Of a stretch of 64,000 nucleotides of DNA, positions 11,466 to 24,784 are shown piece after piece. The stretch is from positions 11,124,001 to 11,188,000 of the forward strand of contig NC_133158.1 in assembly GCF_040802235.1 (NCBI RefSeq), read 5' to 3'. A model generated the notes under the pieces. It saw only the letters and a program-made list of their open reading frames with translations. It ran no database searches and was not told where the DNA came from. The DNA is from Manis javanica. Its lineage: Eukaryota > Chordata > Mammalia > Pholidota > Manidae. How positions within the stretch are numbered: the stretch's first letter is position 1; every line of letters starts with the position of its first letter. The translations under genes were made by a program, and so were the position numbers.

Positions 11466-12200
11466 TTAAGGGTGGGAAGCAGACACAGGAAGGCATCTAT
11501 TATAATTACATTATAGCACATTTTGGTGACTGAATTTTAATTCCTCAAAAACAGGTATTAAAATGTCAGCTATTAACTCCCTTAAAAATATAGAATATTT
11601 TGTGGGGCTGTTATAGTTCAAGATCCCAAGGGGTACTTTAGAATTTCATTGAAGAAAATAATGTAATTTTTAACTTTTATTTTGAGTACATCAATTCTAA
11701 CATAGAAATTATAAATTAAATGAGGTTATTAATTCCAGAAGAAAACCTTAAACTGTGCTCAAAGCATTATATCTCAGGTACAATAGAAACTTGGTATCAA
11801 TGGCAACCCTAAACTGGTTCTATAAAGAAAATTTTGAATAGAATTCATGCACACTCGTTGCCTTTAGTGTAAATTTTGTATCTGAATTTGAAAAAGACAT
11901 TCTTGCTTTAGATGCATCCTGGATTTGGGGTTTGACAAAGGCCATTTTGTCCTGCCATCATACAAATATCTTGCCATTTGGAATTTAAAATTCCATTCAC
12001 CTGCTGGATGGAGTCACTCTTTTATATTATGTTAGGCATTTAGGCAGGAACTCTAAGTCTTTCAAGTCAATTATTTTCAGGCTGCCCTATTTTTCATCTG
12101 CTTAGGAAGACATAAGCCTTGGGAAGAATTAGGTCCATAAAAGCTTTCTCTGAAAGATGCATTTTTTATGGGCATTTAGATCTAAAGAATATCACCAAAA
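11466..12200. other. Unassigned non-coding sequence
   Basis: AT-rich, no supported gene or repeat. Confidence 0.4.
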
Positions 12201-12214
12201 TCTGGTGATAGAGT

Positions 12215-12372
12215 TTGTCAAATATGTATGTATATATCTATGTATGTATGGATTAATAGCTGGCTAGACAGATTGGTGGATGAATGCATGATGACTGAAT
12301 AGGATGGGTGGGTGGGTAGATAAATGGATAAGTGAGTAGCTGGCTGGAGAGATGGATGGGTAGATGGATCAT
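12215..12372. repeat. Degenerate tetranucleotide repeat (TATG / GGAT / TAGA type)
   Basis: A run of 'tatgtatg', 'ggatgggtgggtgggtagat' and 'gagagatggatgggtagatg' blocks. An interrupted, compound microsatellite. Confidence 0.85.
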
Positions 12373-12454
12373 ACAATGGATATTACCTTTCTTGTTTTTG
12401 TGGTTGTATAACATCCAATCATAGCAAGGTATCATGAGTATCAAACCTTTTTCT

Positions 12455-12840
12455 TTTCTTAGAAATGTGCTATTGTTTGCATTGTTGGGAACTGGAGAGC
12501 AAGTGGGATCAAATCCCTTTCTCTCTATTCTGGCAAGTTCAGGGACAGGCATGTGACTTTCACTTGGCCTATCAGTTATTGTGTCACTTGGAATTTGAAT
12601 ATGTGGTGCAGGGTGTGACAGTATTTGGAGAAAATAATCACCGCACCACAGATTGCCTGTGGATCTATGGACAGACCTGTTCTTGCTGGGAGAACTGCCC
12701 TGGTTCCCTAGGTTGCTTGATTTAGGTTTGTTTTCTAAACTTGTTTCTGCAGCCTTTCTGGTCCCTCATGAATTCTCTTTTGTTTAAGTCAGCAAGATTG
12801 CTTTTATTGCAACCTAGAAGTCTGACTGATACAGATATAG
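12455..12840 (+). repeat. Possible ancient LTR or DNA repeat, unnamed
   Basis: The stretch ends with 'gaagtctgactgatacag', which resembles the closing motif of several old mammalian LTR-type repeats. No family assignment is possible by eye. Confidence 0.3.
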
Positions 12841-12849
12841 AGAAGCAAC

Positions 12850-13066
12850 TAAGTTTCAGGCATACTTTAAATTGTTTAAAGGCATTAATTTATTTGATAT
12901 TCACAATGATGTTATGAGTAAGTACTTGTATTATTCTTGTTTAACATAAGAGTAAACACAGAAAGCTTACATACTTTCCCAAGATCACACAGGTATTAAG
13001 AGCAGAACTTGCATTTGAATCCTGGTAGTCTAACTGCATTTTTAACCATTATGCAATATTGCTTTT
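12850..13066 (-). repeat. MIR SINE, antisense
   Basis: 'tttcccaagatcacacaggt' and 'gcatttgaatcctggtagtc' are the reverse complement of the MIR core. The 3' tail of the element is at the low-coordinate end. Confidence 0.85.
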
Positions 13067-13074
13067 GCAAAGAT

Positions 13075-13450
13075 GATAGAGGGAGGGAGTGTGGTAGAGA
13101 CTATACTATATTCACCAAAATCTTTTCCCTTCCTCTTAGCACACAGATTATATTTCCCTGCTTCCTTTACACTTGGATACAGCTATATGACTGAATTCTG
13201 GCCAATGGAATGCAGCAAGAACTAATGTGAGTGTGCTTTCCTTATGTCTTCTTTCCCCAAGGTTGGCTGACCAGAGGGCCATGAGGACCTAGAGGAAGGT
13301 AGAGCCATAAGGTGGAATGACCAAGTAGGAGGCTTCCTTAACAGGAACAGCCTAATGCGACTGTGATGTGAATGAGAAATAACCTTAATTTCGTTACATT
13401 ACTATGATTTTAGTTATTGGGTAAAGTATCTAATCTACCCTAGAAAAATA
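13075..13450 (+). repeat. Possible ancient MaLR/ERVL-type LTR remnant
   Basis: Phrases such as 'gactgaattctggccaatgg', followed by a decayed 'tgaatgagaaataacctta' polyadenylation-like region, recall old mammalian LTRs. The family is uncertain. Confidence 0.4.
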
Positions 13451-14625
13451 AATCCAGATTCTAATGTAAGGAGATCTCCAATTCCAACTTCCATGGGATG
13501 AATCTTTCTACCTGGAGGTGGATTCTAGCTCCCTGGAGAATTCTTCCTGGAATTCCCAATGTTCCATTATCATTCCTATCAGTGCTTTAAAAAGTCCTGG
13601 TTTTAATAGTTTTCTCTCTCCCCAGATGATTTCATTTTTTTCCCCACTGCATCCCAAAGCAGTGTGGTTGGAAGACCAATTCATATTTTTAAGTCTGCTA
13701 TTTGGACCTTGTCCAAAACCTTTGATTAGCCTGAACCCATACTCTCACCTCTCAAGCACTCTTTTGTTGGAAGTCATATCTTGCATTTCAGAAGTGAACC
13801 TTTTTCTTACATGCCCGCAAATGTTGGTGCCAGGCAAAAATAAAATATAGCAATTTCATGACATTGAGTTTGTTAAATTATGCACTGATGAGGCTTCATA
13901 TCTCTCCTCCTAATTAGGGGGTAAGATTTGAGTAATAGCAAGTAAATTGCTGCAACTTATCTAAACGTATTATTTTATTTTGAATGACACCTAGTAATGA
14001 AAAGGACTAGTTTTGCAACAAGTTTCTTATCTCAAAAGGTCAAAATATGTATTTTCAAAAGCTTTTCTACCTGTAAAACATCTTCTAGAAATATAATACC
14101 ATGCCTGTGGTGAAAATAATTAGCAGGGGATATGAATGCTGTCTGTCAAAGAAGTATTGAACTATGAGGGATTACATAAAAGGCCTTTTTCTTTGCATTT
14201 GCTAAATTGTACATGAATAATTTTATCAAATACATGTGAAACTAAAGTGGATAACTTCCAGGGTTATTCATCAAAATTTGAGTAGAAATACTAAGGATCA
14301 TGACAGGTTGCAAATGACGTGTTTGATTAAAGTAACTCAGACATTTGCCCTGAGCTCCATCAAAATGAAGACACCATGTATAAAAAAAAAATCTGTATAT
14401 TTTCAATTTAGATCTGAGACTCAGAGGAAGGATTAGATGACCTCTCAAAGTGCCTACCATTTTGAGTACTGCATGATTCACCTTTTTTAACCTATTAAGA
14501 AAACAGATGGGCAACAGCATTTATTTTGTCAATTGAAATTGGGTCCACATAAGAATTCTATCAATGGAGTCACTAACACATGGTCAATCACAACATCAAA
14601 AATTACACTATTTGAAAGAAATTTT
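13451..14625. other. Unassigned non-coding sequence
   Basis: A 110-codon open frame at 13518-13850 has no recognisable domain, no conserved context and low-complexity composition. I regard it as chance. Confidence 0.4.
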
Positions 14626-14629
14626 AGGC

Positions 14630-14770
14630 AGTCATATAGTCTAATGCCTTTATTTTACAGATAAGGACATTGAAGTCCAGAGAAATATTAATATACTCAA
14701 GGTCACCTATCAAGTTATTGTATGATTTAACTGGGAAGTCTAGGAGTAAAATCCAACTGAATATAGTAAC
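14630..14770 (-). repeat. MIR SINE fragment, antisense
   Basis: 'tattttacagataaggacat' and 'tactcaaggtcacctatcaa' are reverse-complement MIR core motifs. Confidence 0.7.
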
Positions 14771-14774
14771 TGCT

Positions 14775-16535
14775 GGATCCAGGGGCTCAAAATGTCTTCA
14801 GGTGTCTGTCTCTATCCATCACTTGGCTCTGCTTTTCTCTGTGTTGCTTTCTTCTCAGGCAGGCTCTGCTCATGCAGTGCTAAGATAATTCAAGTCTGGT
14901 CCTTCCACCGAAGTGGCTTCACTCGAAAGAGAGCTTCTTTAGTCTACTGGTTCCAGTAAAAATCATTAGCCCGGTTTCGGTCATGGTCTAGTTCTGAACC
15001 AACCATTGGCCAGGGGCATTCCACATTCTGATTTTCTTGATCTGGGTCAAGGTGCCCTTCAATAAGGCAGGGAGTCAGGTCAGCTTCACCTAAACTGTAG
15101 GGGTATTTGGCTGAAAAGGGGTAGTTCCCAAAGGAGATGCCAGGCAACATTGCCAGAAAAAGAGGAAATGATGCTGAATGAACAAAAGGAACAAAAGCCT
15201 ATTACACAGACAATATTTCATGAATCCCTTTGTCAGAGTAATATATAACTTCATTATTTCAATGGCATATTATAAGAAGTGATTTTGTTTTTTAAAAAAA
15301 TTCAGATTTATGTTGTATAATAAAATACATTTAAAAATGACCATTAATAGTAATAATTTTACACATAAAAAGAAATGACAACCTTTCTCCTTTAAAAAAG
15401 GACAGATAGTAGTTAATATACTTAGAATTAATTCTGGAACAAAAATGTGTTTTAAAAGGACATTACATCGTATTTCGTTTGTGGATTGAACAGTTATTTA
15501 AACAGAGATTGGGATTTAACAGGTGTTACAGTATCAAAAATAGATTTCTAAAAATGGCTTCATAAGTTGTTTGGAATGCTTAGATTTTTCACTTCAAAGT
15601 TAACTGGTTTATTTTTATGTTTTTCTGTTTTGTTTCCAAATGACAAATTAGTAAAAAAAAAAAAAAAAAAAAAAGGTTTCTATTTGCAACATTTCTCTGC
15701 AAATAGCCCATCATATGGATAGTTATTATCTCCAAAACATCAAAAGCCAAATTAACCATAATCACCACTGAAGTTTCTTTATTGAGCAATGGAAGTTGAG
15801 GCAGTAGAGACATTCTGAAAAGTGTGGTTTATAAGCTCAGATCAATATATGACTCCAAAGGTATCAATTTGAGAGGAAATTGTAGATTTATTATCATTTT
15901 CATGATTATTAATTTCTTGCTTCCTATTTTTATCCTGTCCAGTAAGAATATAAACCAAGCAATATGTGAATAGACAATAATAATCAAAACCAAGCAAAAC
16001 TGTATAACTGTAAAGTCCCTGTTTTGGTCAACAGTATTTAGTTGAGTGAAATGGGACTGCATACTTTAAAAGTGCCTGTGATAAGAACTACAGGTTCTCA
16101 GACTATTCTGTTTATTTTGTTTTTTTAACAGGAAAAAACTTTAATTATTTGATTTTATGATATTAAAATAAAAATGAATGCAGATGTCCCAACATCACAA
16201 ACATGGTAAACCATCAAAGTATCTCTAGTGACCCCTGGGGGTTTGCAAAATGCAGTCAGCAAATACTGACCTACCCCTCACTATTTTCCATGTCTGAGAA
16301 GACTTAATTTCTAAGGATGGCTGCTCCCTCACCTCAGGTGATAACTCGTTGAGTACTTCAATTAGTACTATTGGTGTCTTCATTTCTCAATTTTGTAATT
16401 ACAAGGAAAAATTCCCAAGTGTTTGCCTCTTGTGGCTCATGGTTGCTCATACAGTGTCATGGGTGGAATGCGGCATCTAGAGCCAGGTAAAAATAGGAAA
16501 CACTAGCCCTTTCTTTTGACATTGGTCCAGCTCTT
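14775..16535. other. Unassigned non-coding sequence with an A22 run
   Basis: No supported gene. A pure poly(A) run lies at 15653-15674 but I cannot tie it to a retroelement upstream. Confidence 0.4.
15653..15674. repeat. Poly(A) run
   Basis: 22 consecutive A. No convincing retrocopy precedes it and no flanking duplication was seen. Confidence 0.9.
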
Positions 16536-16539
16536 CACC

Positions 16540-17005
16540 AACATTGTATATGCACTGAGGGTCACAGTAGCATTGCATGTTATTGCAAAAATGGAAACAA
16601 ATTTCATCAATAGGTGAAATGTTGAATATATTTTGGTGTATAGTATGCATTTTGGTATATTCATAATGTAGGATATGGTGTAGCTATTACAAAATAAATA
16701 CATCCATATATACTGGTCTGGAAAGTCCACAAGACATCAGAGAGGGGGAATATCAAGTTGCATAATGGGAACAATATAATTCCATATGTATTGTCTTAAA
16801 AATCCTACACATTTGTCCATACAAGTATGTAACTAAAGGGATAAAGATCAGGGAGAACATGTGGAACAATTTATAGTTGCCTGAGAAGGAAATCAGATAG
16901 AGAAGGAATATGAAAAGAGACTTTCAAGTTTTATTCTATATATTGTTTGATTTTTCTACAATAAGAATATAGGTGCTACTTGAATAATAAAAAAAGTAAT
17001 AAATT
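16540..17005 (+). repeat. Old L1M 3'-end fragment
   Basis: 'gcaaaaatggaaacaaattt', 'gctattacaaaataaataca' and 'tatattgtttgatttttcta' follow the order of the L1 ORF2 C-terminal end into a 3' UTR. Heavily diverged, no coding capacity. Confidence 0.6.
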
Positions 17006-17684
17006 AAAAAAATTACAAGGTCAAGGGGCATAAAACATTGCCTGTGAGATACCTTGGACAACACTTGGAGTTTTAGTGTGAAGGCAAGCAGCATCAGGGT
17101 AGATGTGACATTAGTCTCTATTTAAATACTTGTTGAACCATAATGCGGAAGAGGGTTTGGGATAGTCCTGTGTGGCCTCAGGGAATAATAGGAGGAGAAG
17201 AAGTCAGAGAAATGGGGAAGACCAGGCTACCTCAGACGTAGGATGACAATGGAAATTGTAGAGTGGAGGCGGGAAGGTAAGTTAGAAAGCTACTTCAGTC
17301 GCCCACAATGGAGTCTAGACCAGAGAGGCAGCAGCACAAATGAGAAATGCTGGTATGTTTGGTGGCAAGGCCAAGAGGACCTGTTAGAACTGAATGTCAT
17401 GTGAGACAAAGAGAGGAACCGAGGAGATCTCCCCCATCTGAGGCCTAAGCATGGAAGTATTCTTAACTGAAAAGGAGAAGACTGGGGAACGATAAAAGGA
17501 TCTGATAATACATTAGTATTCACAATATATAAGGAACTTCTCTAACAGGAGATGGATAAATCCCTTTATATTTTCTTCTAAAACTTTTAAAGAATCATTT
17601 TTCACTTTCAGGTTATTAACAAAATTTATCAACATATATTTACTTTCATGGCTTGTGACTTCTAGATTCTGTTTTCACATATCC
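17006..17684. other. Unassigned non-coding sequence
   Basis: No gene recognised. The purine-rich stretch 17150-17500 has MIR/L2-like flavour but no firm match. Confidence 0.35.
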
Positions 17685-18124
17685 TGTATTAGTTTCCTAA
17701 GGCTGCCATATGAAGTATCAAAAATTGAGTGGCTTAAAATAATAGAAATTTATTCCTTCACAGTTCTGGAGGCTAGAAGTTCAAAATCAAAGACTCAGCA
17801 GGGCCTTGCTCCTTCTGAAGCCTCTAGTGAAGAATGCTTCCTGGCTTCCTCCTAGTTTCTGGTGTTTGCCTCATTCCATGGTATTCCTTGGCTTAAGGCA
17901 GCATAACTCCAATATCTGCCTTCTTCCCTGTCTCTCTCTCTGTCTCTGTCTCTCTTTCTCTCTGTTCTGTTTTCCTTATAAGAACACCAATGTCTTATAG
18001 GGCCCACCTTAGTTTACCTTGATTACATCTTCAAAGACCCTATTTCCAAATAATTCATAGGTACCAGGAGTTTGGACTTGAATGTATCTTTTTTGGGGGA
18101 GGGGATGTAATTCAACCCACAGCA
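17685..18124 (+). mobile_element. Full-length MaLR-type (MLT1-like) LTR
   Basis: Starts TG ('tgtattagtttcctaaggct') and ends CA ('ttcaacccacagca'), 440 bp. Internal blocks 'cagttctggaggctagaagt', 'ttccttataagaacaccaat' and 'agaccctatttccaaataat' are typical of old MaLR LTRs as I remember them. A TCTC-rich expansion sits at 17931-17965. No clear 5-bp flanking duplication and no internal region, so it looks like a solo LTR. The family name is from memory. Confidence 0.75.
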
Positions 18125-18129
18125 GTCCC

Positions 18130-18830
18130 TAAGTGTATTTCTGGCTTTTCTAGTTTGTTATGGTTTCTATTTTCCTGTAACTAAAATAATATCGCACCAT
18201 TTAAATTACTATAGATTTATATTGTCTTGATATCTAAAGAGTACACCACTCTCCCAACCTTGTTTTTCTTTGAAAGTATTATGGCTCATCCCTATCCCCT
18301 TTTAGGTAAACTTTAGAATCAGTTTTTAAAGTATTTTTTAAAAAACCTACAGGAATTTAGATTGGAATAGTACTTAACATATAGATAATTTTGGAGAGAA
18401 TTGACAACTTTATGATGTGGAATCTTCCTATCCATTAACATGGTAGCAATTCTTTTACTCCTTAGCACCATAAAAATGTTATAAATGGGGAATTATAGAA
18501 TAAATTTTCTTAATATTTGATGCTGGTGTATAGATCTGCATTTGCATATTGATCTTAAATCTAACAACCTTTCTTAAATTCTCTGATTAATTCTAATAAT
18601 TTGATGATCCTTTTGAGGTTTTGAGTTTTTATCATTTGTGAATGACAGCTTCATTTCTTCCTTTCTAGTCCTTGTACTTCTGATTTCTTTTTCTTGCCTT
18701 ACTGTAAACATTGACCAAGTTACTGGAGGTTACAGGAGTTATAAGAAAAATTAAAATGGATATCCTGGGGTTTTCCTTGATTTTAAGAGGAACACATCAC
18801 CATGAAATGGGTAGGTAACTTTTGCCCAGT
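18130..18830 (-). repeat. Old L1M ORF2 fragment, antisense
   Basis: Reverse complement of an L1 ORF2 region: 'tttctggcttttctagtttg', 'ctatagatttatattgtctt', 'caactttatgatgtggaatc', 'catttgtgaatgacagcttc'. Heavily mutated, no open frame of note. It abuts the LTR. Confidence 0.75.
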
Positions 18831-18834
18831 TAAA

Positions 18835-20010
18835 GGCATTCTTTATAGTCCAAGCCTCCATCTAATTTTTATTATTGTCCTTTGATGGAGCCTTTTCTTT
18901 GTTTGCAAGCTCTGTTATAAATACTTCAAAATATCTCCTCTTTATTTTAAAGTATTTAGAAGAGAAGAACTAGATAGATTTATGCCTTCAGCCAAACACA
19001 TAGAAAATCTTAATTTTAGCTTTTGAAAGAAGCAAAACTAAGGGCATTATTTATAAATCAACAACTCCCAACCAGCAACCCCACTCCCCAGAGGCAGCAT
19101 GATTCAATGAAAACAAGTTCTACACTTACAGTGAGGAGGTCAGTTTCTCACCCTGACTCACTGATGCAGACTTCTGTCAAATGCCTCTTTACAGATCACC
19201 TATTTTCACTCCTGTTGCACTGTCACTGGGGATTTTGGGCTTCCACTTCTGGTTTTTCTCTGAGACATTATCACATGGAAGATTTAGGATCCTAGGAGAA
19301 TCTTTTCTCCTCTCTGTTGGCATGTGAAGGTGAACCGAAGTGCTAAATGGATCAAGGAGTAAGAAGCAATTACATAAGGGAAGGGCTCCACTCAGTTTGA
19401 GAAGAAATAACAGTTCCTATTTTGTCAGACTCTCTATCTGAGTAAGAGAGCCCCACAGGGCACTATTAAACCTGCTGGGATCAATCCCCTGCAGCAGGAA
19501 AGAGATGTTTCCTTAGGTGGTCTTAGGAGAGGAGGCAGTAGCTGGAGGGAAAACAATGCCACCTGATAATTAGCTGAGGTGTGATTCTGAAAAGGACAGA
19601 CTCAGCCCTTTTCCAAAGAGAAGAGGCCATGGACACACAGAAATGGGTTCTGAGAGAGTCTAACACTTGTGCTCCCAGGGGAAGCTAAGAGGAAAAAAAA
19701 AAGGCACTTCTTTTTCTGCTTTTTCAGTGATTGCTGAGGCTACTGATAGCAAGTCATGTTATGTCCCTTAGTACATAATGATAGGCTTGTAGCGCCACAG
19801 AAAGCAGAGGGATTGATCAAATCATGCAGCAATTCATTGTGGAGGATTTCATTTCCTCCTCAGAGACATTTTGTGAGTGAACACAGCTCATTTTTATTTA
19901 TATTTTTTGTATCAAAAAGGCTTTTTCTTTCTCCCATTTGAGAGGTATCTGTCCAATCATACATGCATGCATGCATCCATCCAATTCACCATCCATTACT
20001 GAGTCAACTC
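18835..20010. other. Unassigned non-coding sequence
   Basis: No supported gene. A short TGCA/ATCC tetranucleotide run lies at 19964-19984. Confidence 0.4.
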
Positions 20011-20014
20011 TTAT

Positions 20015-20245
20015 CAGTAAAAGCTAACATGTTTTGAGCTCTTAAAAATTTTTACTGATTTTACATGCACTTTCTCATTTATCCTTCACACAACCTGTGA
20101 GATACTTGCCACTATTATTCTATTATACAAATAAGGGAAGTGCTGTGCCAGAGGTGAAGTAGATTTGCTCAGAGTCTCAGAGCTAGCATGTGGAGAAGTC
20201 ATGGCTCAAACTTTGATCTTTTTGATCCAAGAGCCATTTCCAGTG
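20015..20245 (-). repeat. MIR SINE, antisense
   Basis: 'ctttctcatttatccttcac', 'ctattatacaaataagggaa' and 'gctcagagtctcagagctag' are reverse-complement MIR motifs in order. Confidence 0.75.
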
Positions 20246-20329
20246 GCAACTGAAGTCAAATTATATTGGTTCCAAAAAGACAACTATTAAATGTTCAGGA
20301 ATTTTGAGCACTGATTGTTAACCACAGCC

Positions 20330-21150
20330 ATTACTAAAAACTAAATTATACAAACTCAAAATGGATTAAATACCTAAATATAAGACCTGAAACCATAAAA
20401 CTAGAAGAAAACACAGGCAGTAAACTTCTAAACATCAGTATTAGTAACTTCTTTTCTGGATATGTCTCCCCAGGCAAGGGAAACAAAAGCCAAAATAAAC
20501 AAATGGGATTTCATCAAACTAAAAATCTTCTACAGAGCAAAGGAAACCATCAACAAAATGAAAAGACAACCTACTGTATGGGATAATATATTTGCAAATA
20601 ATATATCTGATAAGGGGCTAATATCCAAAATACATAAAGAGCCCGTACAACTGAACACCAAAAAAAACCCACAAATAATCTGATTTAAAAATGGTCAGAA
20701 GACCTGAATAGATATTTTTTTCAGAAAATACCTACAGATGGCCAACAGACACATGGAAAAATGCTAAATATCACTGATCATCAGAGAAATCAAAATAAAA
20801 ACTAAATGAGGTATCACCTCACACTAGGCAGAATAGCCTAGAGGTGATTATGCTAAGTGAAATAAGTCGGACAGAAAAAGACAAATACCACATGATTCAC
20901 TTATATGTGGAATCTAAAAAACAAAACAAATGAACAAACAAAACAGAAACAGACTTATAAACACAAAGAACAAGACTGGTGGTTACTATGGGGGATCAGG
21001 AGTGGGAAAAAGGTGAAGGGGGAAATATTAGTGAACATTTTGATATATTGATCTGGGCAATGCTTACTATGCGCATGTCAAAATTCATCAAGCTGTATGC
21101 TAAGACTTGTGCATTTTATAATACAGACCTCAATTTTTAAAAAAGAAAGT
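20330..21150 (+). repeat. Old L1M ORF2 3' end plus 3' UTR, internally deleted
   Basis: ORF2 C-terminal text ('gcaagggaaacaaaagccaa', 'tgggatttcatcaaactaaa', 'aagatggccaacagac'-like at 20735) runs to about 20825. It then jumps straight to 'tatgctaagtgaaataagtc' and a 3' UTR ('tggtggttactatgggggat'). Several hundred bases between the two are missing. The 73-codon open frame at 20462-20683 is a surviving piece of ORF2, not a gene. Confidence 0.85.
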
Positions 21151-22145
21151 TATACAAACTTTTGATCAAATAAATTATATTAAAGCAAAGGTAAATACTC
21201 AAACTCATGGCTTTCTGTTTCTCTAGACTGTCCCTTATCCTGGCTCTTCAAAGTATTTCTTTCTGTTGAATTTCTATGATGGCAATATGATAAAATGCTG
21301 TGCTATGGCACAGCTTTTTGTAACTTCAATTGGTGATAACACATTGGTAGTTTGAAACTGGCCATGGTAGACTATTTCCACCAGGGAAATCATCAAATGC
21401 TACAAATGAGGGCTTTTTTTTTTCTCTTGGAGAGCTATTTGTTAAACACCAGCACACCAGTGGCCTTTTCTCTTTACTGCCGCATATAGCTTCTACATAA
21501 TGCCATAGCACTATGTATGTATTTTGCTGAATACAGAAGATACAAATTTGAGTCAGTCACATAGCAGTAAGGAAGAGAAAAATGTCACTGGAAATTGAAG
21601 GATTATGGAGGCTGCTTAATTTCAGTTTGAAACCTCACTTCAAATATAATATCCATACAGAATTTTATGTATAGTGAAGTAAGACCCAAGACAGCCAGAA
21701 AAAATATAATCTAGAATATTTCAATATAATCCCTTCCTCAGTCTCTCTTCACATACTATCATAGAAATGTAAAAGGAGTTAACTGTACTGTGAGGCAGGC
21801 CCATTTCAAGTACAGTGCATCCTGAACTTGAATGTGTCCCACCAGCTGATTTAGATCTTCTGAATTTATGGCTCTTTGACCAAGGGAAACCCCATTTCTT
21901 ATCTGTACACATTCGTTTAAGAACCAACTAACTAAGCACTAAAGCAGACAGATGCTTTCTAGGATCAGGAAAATGAATGCTCTAAGGAGCAGTTAAAGCC
22001 CATTGATATGGTAATTTCTTCATCAGATATCTTTTTTAAAGAATTTCACACCAGCTTGGACAATCTGGTCAGCCAGATTCACTCTCAATGACCCCTTAGA
22101 AATGGATGTACAGAGAAGTGGTAAGTAAAAGAAGAGGTAAAAGGA
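21151..22145. other. Unassigned non-coding sequence
   Basis: No supported feature. Confidence 0.4.
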
Positions 22146-22149
22146 CACA

Positions 22150-22245
22150 AGGGTTTAGCCCCAGGTCTGCCAGTTATTGGCAAATCATTTCCCCTTTCTG
22201 CACTTCAATAGCCCTGTTTATAAAATGAGGGGGTTAGAGCATATG
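22150..22245 (+). repeat. MIR SINE fragment
   Basis: 'ccccaggtctgccagttatt', 'ggcaaatcatttcccctttc' and 'tgtttataaaatgagggggt' match the MIR core. Confidence 0.75.
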
Positions 22246-22400
22246 CATTTTTTTCAAGTTTAGGCTGCACAAGCATCACCAACTGAGCTAATTACCATAC
22301 CGGTCTCAGATCCCACCTGCAGATCATTAGCTCATTAGATTTAGGGCATGCCCACCAATTTTCATTTTAAGCCAGCACCTGAGTTAGTTTTCTTCCCAAT
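22246..22400 (+). repeat. Possible MER5-type remnant
   Basis: 'ggctgcacaagcatcaccaa' and a later 'attttcattttaagccagca' are reminiscent of MER5A. Weak. Confidence 0.35.
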
Positions 22401-22404
22401 GGTT

Positions 22405-24780
22405 TAGTTTGTCACACATCCACAGCAGTAGCCTACATGATCCCTATTCCTGCCTGAATCTCCTGTAGGCTAGAGGTTAAAGGGAATATGGTTTCAGTCT
22501 GAGTGAACAGTTTCTGGATTGTAAACAGCATTCTTAAATGTTACTTGAAATGTGCATTTTAAAAGAGATATTTTCCCTTGTATAACCTATTGGCTTACTT
22601 CTTCTATTTGAATCTTACCTGTAATTTTCCTAATTTGATAGAAGTCATCTATATTCTTTCATCATTTTAATTTAAGATGGGCTTTAGTCTGCATGGTCAT
22701 ATTATCAGGGTGATGGAAACATTTAACTGCTTTTTTTAGTGGCTAAGAAGCATTCCAATAATGGATTTCCTGAAAGGGAGAAAAATATAAAGCAATCACC
22801 ACGTGTTTGCTGGGAATCATTCTGAAGGCAACTGGAAAGTCACCAAAATCTGAATTACTGTGCTACTGAATTCAAGTTAATATTGTAGAAAGCAGAAGCA
22901 TTGGATTAGCTGTTAGACAAATAACTCATGCCCCTTGTCCAACAGAGGTTTATCTTGTCATAAGAAATAAGATTTGAAAATAAACAACTACGTGGTATTA
23001 TAAGAGGAGCATATAGTTTTCCCAATTTTTGATACAACTAATTTGCACTGCAAAGCAAGAGATATCTACTCCCCGCTTTCTCCTAATTGAGTAAGTGCTG
23101 TGATTTCCATTTGCCTGCCATCAATTCATCCTTCTTCTGATAATGGCACCCTAGTTTTCCTTTGAACAATTCACTTCCCTCTCTCTTAGACCATGTATTT
23201 GGTGGGGTAGAGGGGGAGGAGGAGGGATGCACATGCTTTTGGGGCAAAAGGACAATCCTCTCTGCATAGTGATTGATTATGGGACAACTTGGACCAGTAA
23301 GAATTAAGCTTCAGACTTTCCTTGAATAGCTAAAGAAAAGAAGAACTCTTTGGAGCTAGGTGGAATGTGGGACCAGAAATGTTGACCACTATTTTTTCAC
23401 TCCATGGAATCTAAAAACGAAGGCAACCTGTGGAGAACAGAGCCAAAAAGTGAGAGAGGGGATGAACAGCCAAGACCCCATGCTGTTATTTGAAGCTGGC
23501 ATATCTACCCCTTCGATATATTCTCATGGGCTGATAATTTTCTTAAAGTAGCTTTCTTTTGATTACTTGAAGACAAACTAATCCTAAGTGATTCACTGAG
23601 CAACTACCCAAATCATGTAAATTCTTTAAGCTGCAAGGCTTTAGTTTTGGTTTTCTTAAAAAAAAAAAAAGTATGCAAAATGAGAGTGTAAGTTGGTGAA
23701 AAAACCCATTCACTTTAATTTCTCTCAAGATGTAATATAACAGAAAGGATATATTAGAAACTGTTAACAGTGTTTCCCTTAAGACTTAAGAGTTGATAGG
23801 GAGACCCAGTTTTCAGTTTATTCTTCTTTATTATTTGTGCTTTTCATTTGTATTGCATATATATCTTACCTATTAAAAATTCCAATTACATGAATCTACA
23901 AAGACAATTTCTTTGACAAGCAATAGTATGTTAATTATCTATATACCAAGTTTATCTTTTGAATTTACTATCTGATAGCACTGTGACACAGTGAATAAAT
24001 GCTAAATATATCTTTGCATTTGTTAAGATTCTTTTTCCCCCAAATGTGCTAAAATAATGATGACACAAACATTTAACTTAACCTTCAAATGCATCAAAAT
24101 AGAGCATATACCTTATTCTATTAGAAATACTTTCTGAATTTGTAGACAATGTGTGTCTCCCTCCCTCATTTTCAGAGTATTAATTTAATTTATCAAGGTG
24201 CCATCTGTTCAGTTCCTCTAATCCTCAGCTCACCCATTTTGAAGATGAACTGTCTCAAAGTAAATGCATCATTGAAATTGAGGACTTAGGGGTGGCTTAT
24301 GTAATTCTATTTCATTGCCTCTTCTAGCCTGAGGGATAGGTTATGCCACTTCATTTTATTTCCCATTGTCCCACATCATCTTATTTGGTTTTTGGAGAAC
24401 AGAGATTATTGAAAAGACTTAAGTGAACCTTCTGCTCAGAGGAACAGAAAGACAATACCTAGAAATGAGATCTATAAAGATGAATATTAATTGGGTACAT
24501 TTTGATCCTCAAGTATTTTCTTTATCTTCATGGAATTACATATCAGGGTCAGAACAGAGTGGTCTTCAAAGGCTTATTCTACTGCCCAGCTATTAATTTT
24601 CTGCCCCCTTCCTACTTCAGGTCCTGACTGCAGTATCATTCATACCTTTGATATGAACAATGCAACTGAAAGCACTCAAGGACTCAAGGACCTAGGGGTA
24701 CTTAGACAGTCTAGATTCAGTATTATGAATTGACTCAAAGGTGGTATAAGACAACTAAATAGCATAAGGATAATAATATT
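22405..24780. other. Unassigned non-coding sequence
   Basis: No gene or repeat recognised over about 2.4 kb. A poly(A) run lies near 23658-23670. Confidence 0.4.
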
Positions 24781-24784
24781 ATAA

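Noticed and set aside
12215-12372. Tetranucleotide array considered as a CRISPR-like or minisatellite array
   Set aside because: Units are four bases and degenerate with no spacers. An ordinary compound microsatellite in a mammalian genome.
13518-13850. 110-codon plus-strand frame
   Set aside because: Ser/Pro/Leu-rich composition, no domain, no splice context or conservation visible. Chance frame in AT-moderate DNA.
15653-15674. Poly(A) run as a possible processed-pseudogene tail
   Set aside because: No recognisable gene copy upstream and no flanking target duplication.
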